A stretch of DNA of 14,728 nucleotides from Nitrosomonadales bacterium (GTDB lineage: Bacteria > Pseudomonadota > Gammaproteobacteria > Burkholderiales > Nitrosomonadaceae), in the NCBI GenBank assembly GCA_004525885.1, contig SPBV01000018.1, positions 1 to 14,728 on the forward strand, written 5' to 3'. The notes beneath the pieces were generated by a model, which was given only the letters and a program-made list of their open reading frames with translations, was not told where the DNA came from and did not search any database. Both the position numbers and the translations under genes were made by a program. Shown piece by piece: positions 7,046 through 12,473 of the stretch (within the stretch, counting starts at the first letter, position 1; the number at the start of each line of letters is the position of its first letter).

Positions 7046-8233
7046 ATGAGAACCATAAAGATACAAAGCAGACTGGCCGCCACGATATTTTCTGGACTGC
7101 TCGCATTCAATGTTTTTGCTGCTGATACACCAACTGCTTTTGAGCCATCGGTTGACCAACTCCACGCCTACAAAGCGTACCATCATGCAGAGTATTTGAA
7201 GGAAACCGCTAAGCAAGCGGGCGGCACTAACAAGTTGTTGCACACTCGCCAATTGCCCACCGAAGGCGCTGATGCAGTGGTTACGCCATCGCTGGATCAC
7301 CTCTACTCGAAAGCTGTTATCGATCTGACAAACGGTCCGGTGTATTTGGAAATGCCAAAAGTTGAGGGTTGTTATTTCTCGATGGAGGTTCACGATCAGG
7401 AACACTATGCGACTTACTACAAACTTCGTCCGTCAGGTAAATTTGTGTTCGTGGATCACACCGACAAAACAAAGTTTCCTGCTGATGTGACTGTGATCAA
7501 GGATCAGGGTTATTATCCACACCTCTTCATCCGCACCCAGTTGTTTAATGCATCAGACCTGCCAAAAGTTCACGCGATTCAAGACAAGATAAAACTCATG
7601 GGTATCGTTGGTACCGTTGCATACAAGAATCCGATTGCGTGGACTTTGGCGACTCACGACATGTACTCTCAAAATGCGCACGTACTGGACGACCAACTGG
7701 GCTACAACGCTGAGATACACGCCAAGATGTTCAAATATATCGCTGATTATTCGGTGACTGTGAAAAACAGCGCTGGCATGTTTGAGGCGATTGATGATCC
7801 TGCCGGCTCAAACGACCCGAAAATTCGCGCCGCCGGTATCATCGGGCACTTGGGTTTGCCGCTAAAAATAGCGGGGTACGGCGCTAGCTTTGTTGATTGT
7901 GATGGCAAGCCGCTCAATGGCAGCAAAGACTTCACCATCACCAAGAACTATAAACCCGAAGTGAGCGAATTCTGGTCCGTTACCCGTTATAGCGGTTTGA
8001 CGCGCAACACGATTGCAGGTCACAACGACATCTTCAACGCGTACAACACAAAGCCTGATGCGAATGGCAACATTACCATCACGTTCTCGCCTAACAAGCC
8101 TAAAGCCTTACCCGTGGGTCACTACTGGATGTACGTTAATGCGGGTGCGCCGTACTACTTTGTGAGCCGTTACTACCACCCAACGGTTGATGCTGGCACC
8201 CTCGCAAAACACAACGACTATTGCAAAAAGTAA
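7046..8233 (+). CDS. Secreted DUF1254/DUF1214 domain protein
   Basis: The 395-residue product starts with a typical Sec signal peptide (MRTIKIQSRLAATIFSGLLA, then FNVFA, cleavage near residue 25), so it is probably periplasmic. Residues about 55-185 match the DUF1254 pattern: HLYSKAVIDLTNGPVYLEMP, then EGCYFSMEVHDQEHYATYYK. Residues about 285-390 match DUF1214: EFWSVTRYSGLTRN, later HYWMYVNAGAPYYFVSRYY. Both domains occur together in a widespread bacterial family whose biochemical role I do not know. The ATG at 7046 is chosen over an in-frame ATG at 6989 because AAGGA (7034-7038) lies seven bases before it and the signal peptide begins there. The gene is monocistronic with its own promoter. 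Its body is more G+C-rich than its neighbours (7801-7860 is 37/60 G+C by hand count, against 25/60 in a sample of nnr), which hints at transfer. Confidence 0.88.
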   Translation: MRTIKIQSRLAATIFSGLLAFNVFAADTPTAFEPSVDQLHAYKAYHHAEYLKETAKQAGGTNKLLHTRQLPTEGADAVVTPSLDHLYSKAVIDLTNGPVYLEMPKVEGCYFSMEVHDQEHYATYYKLRPSGKFVFVDHTDKTKFPADVTVIKDQGYYPHLFIRTQLFNASDLPKVHAIQDKIKLMGIVGTVAYKNPIAWTLATHDMYSQNAHVLDDQLGYNAEIHAKMFKYIADYSVTVKNSAGMFEAIDDPAGSNDPKIRAAGIIGHLGLPLKIAGYGASFVDCDGKPLNGSKDFTITKNYKPEVSEFWSVTRYSGLTRNTIAGHNDIFNAYNTKPDANGNITITFSPNKPKALPVGHYWMYVNAGAPYYFVSRYYHPTVDAGTLAKHNDYCKK

Positions 8234-8244
8234 TGAAGTGAATA

Positions 8245-8272
8245 CAGGCCTCCTATGCTGTTAGGCAGCCTG
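8245..8272 (+). terminator. Possible weak terminator after the DUF1254 gene
   Basis: CAGGC (8245-8249) and GCCTG (8268-8272) can pair as a five-base-pair stem around an 18-base loop that allows a few more pairs. The tail (ATTTATTG) is T-rich but not a clean T run. It sits 11 bases after the stop codon. Confidence 0.3.
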
Positions 8273-8318
8273 ATTTATTGGCAAGCAATGTATTAAACAA
8301 CCGCAATCAAATTTTTGA

Positions 8319-8864
8319 ATGCAAAGACTAATGGACACGACGATGAGCGACATTAATATGCCTTATATCAGTAGTTTCGCTCCAACTGGGGATTCAATGG
8401 CAAGAGTCCTTATCCTTGGAAGCATACCAGGCAATGTGTCTCTATTAGAGAGACAGTACTACGCACATCGCCGCAACTCTTTCTGGCCGATTATGGGTGA
8501 CCTGATAGCCGCTGCTCCAACCTTGCCTTATACACTGAGAACTCAAATACTAGAATCTAATGGTATATCCCTCTGGGATGTTCTTGCCTCATGTACACGC
8601 GATAGTAGCCTTGATTCTGATATTGATAAAAACTCTGCCTATCCGAATAATTTTGAGTTATTCCTTTCAACCCATCAAAATATTACAGATATTTTTTTCA
8701 ACGGAGCAATGGCTGAAAAGTATTTCTATAAGCTTGTGCAACACATGCTTAAACCCAATTTGATACGTTATACGCGTCTTCCATCAACGAGTCCTGCACA
8801 TGCATCTTTGACTTACAATCAAAAACTAAGCGCTTGGAAAACTATCTTGCAAAGAATATCCTAA
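8319..8864 (+). CDS. Hypoxanthine/uracil-DNA glycosylase-like protein (DNA-deoxyinosine glycosylase, UDG superfamily family 6)
   Basis: It is predicted to remove deaminated bases (hypoxanthine from deaminated adenine, possibly uracil) from DNA, starting base excision repair. The 181 residues show the superfamily's first motif as LILGSIPGNVSL (31-42), followed by YYAHRRNSFW (47-56). Asn53 in this block corresponds to the catalytic Asn described for the hypoxanthine-DNA glycosylase subfamily. NGISLWDVLASC (81-92), SLDSDID (97-103), FFNG (126-129) and the last motif LPSTSPAHAS (154-163) follow. The family usually begins only 8-12 residues before the first beta strand, so starts at 8331, 8343 or 8358 are possible; none has a clear Shine-Dalgarno. 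The gene stands alone, convergent with the alcohol dehydrogenase, with a 40-base A+T-rich gap holding no obvious terminator. Other UDG-superfamily activities such as Mug are possible. Confidence 0.85.
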   Translation: MQRLMDTTMSDINMPYISSFAPTGDSMARVLILGSIPGNVSLLERQYYAHRRNSFWPIMGDLIAAAPTLPYTLRTQILESNGISLWDVLASCTRDSSLDSDIDKNSAYPNNFELFLSTHQNITDIFFNGAMAEKYFYKLVQHMLKPNLIRYTRLPSTSPAHASLTYNQKLSAWKTILQRIS

Positions 8865-8904
8865 AAAAATAATATGTTTTAAATTTTCTTTAATTGAGCT
8901 GATA

Positions 8905-10029
8905 TTATTTTCTGAAACAAATAACTGTTCGAATAGATTCTCCTGCATGCAGCAAATCAAATGCTTTATTTATATCATCCAATCCCATGTTGTGAGTAAT
9001 AAAGGTGTCGAGTTCATATTCGCCGTCTAGATAACGCTGAACATAACCGGGAAGTTCAGTACGGCCTTTCACTCCACCAAAAGCCGAACCACGCCATACA
9101 CGCCCTGTTACTAGCTGAAATGGGCGAGTACAAATTTCCTCTCCAGCACCAGCAACACCAATAATTATAGATTCTCCCCAACCTTTATGGCAGCATTCAA
9201 GGGCTGAACGCATAACTTTGACGTTTCCAATACATTCAAAGGAAAAATCTACACCACCGTTAGTCATTTCTACAATTACATCCTGAATCGGCTCAACATG
9301 ATCTTTAGGATTTACAATATCGGTGGCACCAAGCTGGCGCGCAATTTCAAATTTAGCAGGATTTGTGTCAATCGCAATGATACGCCCAGCCTTAGCCTTC
9401 ATCGCACCAATTATCACCGCTAAGCCAATACCACCAAGACCAAAAACAGCCACGGTATCACCCGCTTTCACTTTTGCAGTATTAGTAACAGCACCCATAC
9501 CTGTGGTTACCCCACAGCCAAGCAGACAAACCTTCTCTAACGGCGCTTCCTTACTGATTTTTGCTAAAGAAATTTCGGGCACCACAGTATATTCTGAGAA
9601 AGTTGAGGTGCCCATATAATGATAAATAGGCTTTCCATCCTTACAAAAACGCGTAGTGCCATCAGGCATCAACCCTTGCCCTTGAGTTGCTCGAATAGCC
9701 TGGCATAAGTTAGTTTTTCCTGATTTACAAAATTTGCATTTGCCACATTCTGGAATATAAAGCGGTATCACATGGTCACCTATGGTAACGCTGGTAACCC
9801 CCTCGCCTAAAGCCTCGATAATTCCACCCCCTTCATGTCCAAGGATAATGGGGAACTTACCTTCCGGATCTCTTCCGGAAAGAGTATACGCATCTGTATG
9901 ACAGACGCCAGCAGCCACTATCCGAACCAACGCCTCTCCCTTTTGTGGCGGCATCAAGTCAACCTCTTCGATGCTTAATGGCTGGCCCGGACCCCAAGCA
10001 ACCGCAGCCCGTGTTTTAATCATTTTCAT
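8905..10029 (-). CDS. frmA: S-(hydroxymethyl)glutathione dehydrogenase (class III alcohol dehydrogenase, GSH-dependent formaldehyde dehydrogenase)
   Basis: It oxidises the spontaneous adduct of formaldehyde and glutathione to S-formylglutathione with NAD+, in the cytosol, for formaldehyde detoxification; it can also reduce S-nitrosoglutathione. The 374 residues are the family's normal length. Catalytic zinc ligands are Cys43 (GVCHTDAYTL), His65/Glu66 (GHEGGG) and Cys172 (LGCGVTTGMGAV). Four structural zinc cysteines lie at 95, 98, 101 and 109 (CGKCKFCKSGKTNLC). The Rossmann motif GLGGIG (197-202) and Asp221 (AIDTNPAKF) bind NAD. PLYIPECGKC and the GTSTFSEYTV block are typical of class III. 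A second ATG lies two codons in; GAGAGA five bases before the ATG at 10029 favours the longer form. No S-formylglutathione hydrolase or FrmR regulator lies beside it here. It is divergent from hemJ. Confidence 0.95.
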   Translation of the reverse strand: MKMIKTRAAVAWGPGQPLSIEEVDLMPPQKGEALVRIVAAGVCHTDAYTLSGRDPEGKFPIILGHEGGGIIEALGEGVTSVTIGDHVIPLYIPECGKCKFCKSGKTNLCQAIRATQGQGLMPDGTTRFCKDGKPIYHYMGTSTFSEYTVVPEISLAKISKEAPLEKVCLLGCGVTTGMGAVTNTAKVKAGDTVAVFGLGGIGLAVIIGAMKAKAGRIIAIDTNPAKFEIARQLGATDIVNPKDHVEPIQDVIVEMTNGGVDFSFECIGNVKVMRSALECCHKGWGESIIIGVAGAGEEICTRPFQLVTGRVWRGSAFGGVKGRTELPGYVQRYLDGEYELDTFITHNMGLDDINKAFDLLHAGESIRTVICFRK

Positions 10030-10040
10030 ATGGTCTCTCT

Positions 10041-10055
10041 CTGTTCTGTTCTGTT
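10041..10055 (-). repeat. Pentamer tandem repeat (CTGTT three times) in the leader of the formaldehyde dehydrogenase gene
   Basis: CTGTT is repeated three times on the plus strand (ACAGA-type units on the gene's strand), followed towards the gene by a TCTCTCT run that serves as the purine-rich ribosome site. Such short repeats between promoter and ribosome site can vary in number by slippage. No evidence of function beyond position. Confidence 0.5.
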
Positions 10056-10116
10056 CTACTTTCCCAAACCTGAACCTTTATCACATCAATACCAAGAAAA
10101 ATAAAACTACCTCTAC

Positions 10117-10147
10117 TATAATTATCTTCTTTGAGAAAAATAGGAAA
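10117..10147 (+). promoter_or_regulatory. -10 box and ribosome binding site of hemJ
   Basis: A perfect TATAAT lies at 10117-10122, about 30 bases before the start codon, and AGGAAA lies at 10142-10147 just in front of the ATG at 10152. No good -35 hexamer is seen at the usual spacing. The ribosome site decides the start codon of hemJ. Confidence 0.5.
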
Positions 10148-10151
10148 TTAA

Positions 10152-10562
10152 ATGCTCTGGGTAAAGTCGTTACACATTATATTTATGGTCACTTGGTTTG
10201 CTGGGCTTTTTTATTTGCCACGATTATTTGTCTATCATGCCATGAGTGACGACCTCCCTAGTATTGAACGTTTCAAGGTGATGGAACGCAAACTTTACTA
10301 TGGAATTATGACACCCGGCGCGGCATTAACCATTATATTCGGTATGTGGCTCTGGCTAGGTTATGGCATTTCTGGAAGTTGGATGCACACTAAACTTTTC
10401 CTGGTTGCAGTACTGGTTGCCTACCACTACTACTGTGGCAGGTTACTTACCAATTTTAAGCTAGACCAGAATCTACACAGCCATATTTACTATCGCTGGT
10501 TTAATGAAATTCCAGTAGTAATTCTGATTGCAGTAGTAATATTGGTGGTGGTGAAACCCTAA
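10152..10562 (+). CDS. hemJ: Protoporphyrinogen IX oxidase HemJ (UPF0093 family)
   Basis: This inner-membrane enzyme oxidises protoporphyrinogen IX to protoporphyrin IX, the penultimate step of heme synthesis, in bacteria lacking HemG and HemY. The 136-residue product has four hydrophobic helices at about residues 3-24, 50-72, 78-98 and 114-134. The start LWVKSLHIIFMVTWFAGLFY carries the conserved His8, then LPRLFVYHAM and MERKLYYGIMTPGA; the later segment TKLFLVAVLVAYHYYC and a final R..NE.P follow, as in the family. The start is fixed by AGGAAA just upstream and a TATAAT box. It is convergent with def; a tiny AGCAA/TTGCT inverted repeat (10562-10574) is the only feature in the 15-base gap. 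No other heme gene is in the window. Confidence 0.93.
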   Translation: MLWVKSLHIIFMVTWFAGLFYLPRLFVYHAMSDDLPSIERFKVMERKLYYGIMTPGAALTIIFGMWLWLGYGISGSWMHTKLFLVAVLVAYHYYCGRLLTNFKLDQNLHSHIYYRWFNEIPVVILIAVVILVVVKP

Positions 10563-10577
10563 GCAATTATTGCTGAA

Positions 10578-11108
10578 TTACTCCATCAATTTCTGACCTG
10601 GAAACAACACCTCTGTATAACCAAATGTACGAAAATTAGTAATACGCATAGGATAAAGTATTCCCTGCAAGTGATCGCATTCGTGTTGCACCACACGAGC
10701 GTGAAATCCGTCTACATTCCTATCAATAGATTTTCCATGCTGGTCGAATCCCTGATAGGAAACTCTGGAAAAACGCGGCACCATACCTCGCATACCAGGT
10801 ACACTCAAACAACCCTCCCAGTCCTCCTCCATTCCTTGTGTGAGAGGTTTAAGTACAGGATTTATTAATACAGTGTAAGGCACATCTTCCACATTAGGGT
10901 AGCGTGAGTTTTTCTCAACACCAAATATAACCACTTGCAGACCAACACCAATCTGTGGCGCCGCTAGTCCCGCGCCATCCTTGGCTTCCATGGTGTCATG
11001 CATATCCTGAATTAGGTTCTTCAATTCATACGTATCAAATTTCTCCACTCTCTCTGCTACCTGCAACAAGCGCGCATCACCCATTTTCAAAACAGGTTTA
11101 ATCGCCAT
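10578..11108 (-). CDS. def: Peptide deformylase
   Basis: It removes the formyl group from the N-terminal methionine of nascent proteins, at the ribosome exit in the cytosol. The 176 residues carry all three signature motifs: GAGLAAPQIG (45-54), EGCLSVPG (98-105, metal ligand Cys100) and HECDH (142-146, metal ligands His142 and His146, catalytic Glu143). The N-terminus (IKPVLKMGDARLL) and VIFGVEKNSRYP are of the second type of betaproteobacterial deformylase, which is not the copy usually found next to fmt; fmt is indeed absent here. The ATG at 11108 lies inside the end of the phosphorylase gene (11-base overlap), suggesting translational coupling. It is the last gene of the zipA-ligA-hpt-phosphorylase-def operon and is convergent with hemJ. 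Confidence 0.95.
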   Translation of the reverse strand: MAIKPVLKMGDARLLQVAERVEKFDTYELKNLIQDMHDTMEAKDGAGLAAPQIGVGLQVVIFGVEKNSRYPNVEDVPYTVLINPVLKPLTQGMEEDWEGCLSVPGMRGMVPRFSRVSYQGFDQHGKSIDRNVDGFHARVVQHECDHLQGILYPMRITNFRTFGYTEVLFPGQKLME

Positions 11109-11844
11109 TGAGTTCTACCACTCGTTCAATAATCTTTCTTACGCCCACCATAGAATTATCCAGTACAGCATGAACATCTTCCAACCGAATAGCATGTGCG
11201 TTCGTCCCCCGCCCAGCGGCATAGTTAGCTACTACCGCAATGGTTGCATAGCGCAAACCCAATTCTTTTGCGAGTGCCGCTTCTGGCATGCCAGTCATGC
11301 CGACCATGTCAGCGCCTTCACGTTCTAATTTGTTGATCTCAGCAGCAGTTTCCAAACGTGGTCCTTGCATTGCCGCATAGACTCCCCCATCAATTATTTC
11401 CTCATTTCCTATTTTTGCTGCTTTTAGAATGTACCCACGTGTTATCGCACAATATGGCTCTGTAAAATCAATGTGAGTAACTGGCTTCTCAGCGTCTTCA
11501 AAATATGTAAATTTTCGGCCATAGGTATGATCAATAATCTGGTCAGGGATAACAATCTTTCCGGGTGCTAAATCAGAACGAATACCGCCTACCGATGCAA
11601 CCGACACTATCCGGGTAAGATTCAATGAATTTAGCGCCCAAAGATTGGCGCGATAATTCACTGCATGGGGCGGGATGGTATTCCCATAACCATGTCGCGC
11701 CAAAAATACGATTTCATATTTATTGATACTACCAAAAGTTAGAGGACCAGATGGCTCGCCATATGGCGTCCTTATTATTTTTCGATGAGATATTTCAAGA
11801 CAAGATAGTTGGGCCATGCCAGATCCACCAATGATTGCAAACAT
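11098..11844 (-). CDS. 5'-methylthioinosine/methylthioadenosine phosphorylase (probably S-methyl-5'-thioinosine phosphorylase)
   Basis: A cytosolic phosphorylase of the PNP/MTAP family. It splits 5'-methylthio-nucleosides, by-products of polyamine and related synthesis, into methylthioribose-1-phosphate and a purine base. In 248 residues it shows the N-terminal phosphate loop IIGGSGM (4-10), TPYGEPSGPL (26-35), LARHG (48-52), PPHAVNYRANLWAL (58-71), GPRLET (161-166) and DMVGMTGMPEA (179-189). True MTA phosphorylases carry Asp in the base pocket at the position where this protein has Asn207 (VVANYAAG). Asn there favours a 6-oxopurine, and the protein closely resembles my memory of the Pseudomonas enzyme PA3004, which acts on methylthioinosine. 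The product would then be hypoxanthine, and the gene immediately upstream (40-base gap) is a hypoxanthine phosphoribosyltransferase. An MTA deaminase would be needed elsewhere. Substrate is an inference; the family is certain. Confidence 0.9.
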   Translation of the reverse strand: MFAIIGGSGMAQLSCLEISHRKIIRTPYGEPSGPLTFGSINKYEIVFLARHGYGNTIPPHAVNYRANLWALNSLNLTRIVSVASVGGIRSDLAPGKIVIPDQIIDHTYGRKFTYFEDAEKPVTHIDFTEPYCAITRGYILKAAKIGNEEIIDGGVYAAMQGPRLETAAEINKLEREGADMVGMTGMPEAALAKELGLRYATIAVVANYAAGRGTNAHAIRLEDVHAVLDNSMVGVRKIIERVVELNGD

Positions 11845-11884
11845 ATTTTATGAAATATCCAGATAAGAGATTAAAAAATTTGGT

Positions 11885-12430
11885 TCAGTCCTTCACTGCA
11901 TAAATTGCAGGTAAATTTCTCCATGAACCATATATATCCATACCGAAGCCAAAGACATAGCGATCAGGCAATGTGACGCCCACAAAATCTGCACTAATAG
12001 GCTTAGATTTGCCAATATCCTTGTTAGCAAAAACAGCGCAATAGAATGCCTTTGCGCCACTGCTCATGATCCGTTCACGTATTGACGCAAGAGTAATCCC
12101 CTCATCAAGAATATCGTCCAATACCAGCACTACTCTATCCTGTATATCTGTATGGGGCACCACTTTCCAATCAACCTCATCACCTCGAGTTTTATTATTG
12201 TATCGGGAGACATGTAAGTAATCGAAATTCAACGGGAACCTCAGCAATGGCAATAATTGTCCGGTAAAAACTACCGCCCCCCCCATTACACTCAATACCA
12301 ATGGACATTTTCCCGATAACGTATCGGTGATATCCATAGCCATACGCTGAACGGTTTCTGATACAACCGCCGCTGAATAAATCAGCTCAGCCGTATCAAG
12401 TATTTGTTCCGCCTCTTTTGAAGAAAGCAT
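11885..12430 (-). CDS. hpt: Hypoxanthine-guanine phosphoribosyltransferase
   Basis: It transfers ribose-5-phosphate from PRPP to hypoxanthine (or guanine), giving IMP (or GMP), in the cytosol. The 181-residue type I PRTase shows the PRPP loop VVLVLDDILDEGITL (100-114), the two acidic residues being Asp105 and Asp106. The pyrophosphate loop is MGGAVVF (49-55), the flexible hood HVSRYNN lies around residues 73-79, and the base-binding C-terminus is LPDRYVFGFGMDIYGSWRNLP (154-174). The second Asp of the loop's usual DT.GLTL form is replaced by Glu (DEGITL), as in related proteobacterial enzymes. It lies between ligA (43-base gap) and the methylthio-nucleoside phosphorylase (40-base gap) in one operon. 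The coding strand contains a run of eight G (12284-12277) in the MGGAV codons. No clear Shine-Dalgarno supports the ATG at 12430, but no better start is visible. Confidence 0.92.
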   Translation of the reverse strand: MLSSKEAEQILDTAELIYSAAVVSETVQRMAMDITDTLSGKCPLVLSVMGGAVVFTGQLLPLLRFPLNFDYLHVSRYNNKTRGDEVDWKVVPHTDIQDRVVLVLDDILDEGITLASIRERIMSSGAKAFYCAVFANKDIGKSKPISADFVGVTLPDRYVFGFGMDIYGSWRNLPAIYAVKD

Positions 12431-12473
12431 ATGAGCGTTACGTATTTTGGAAAACTAAATACAAACCATCCTC

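Noticed and set aside
6925..7110. 61-codon minus-strand frame ending in an Ile-Thr repeat, in frame with the peroxidase remnant
   Set aside because: It is antisense to the DUF1254 leader and signal peptide. The Ile-Thr run is just the hexamer repeat translated, and it shows no peroxidase N-terminal features, so it is not the missing half.
7004..7405. 133-codon minus-strand reading frame opposite the start of the DUF1254 gene
   Set aside because: It lies fully antisense to a well-supported gene with signal peptide and ribosome site, and the protein has no recognisable domain.
8865..8904. Bidirectional terminator between the glycosylase and dehydrogenase genes
   Set aside because: The gap is very A+T-rich but no stem of more than a few base pairs could be drawn.
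9971..10249. 92-codon plus-strand frame across the divergent spacer into hemJ
   Set aside because: It overlaps hemJ in another frame and the antisense strand of the dehydrogenase; hemJ has the ribosome site and the conserved protein.
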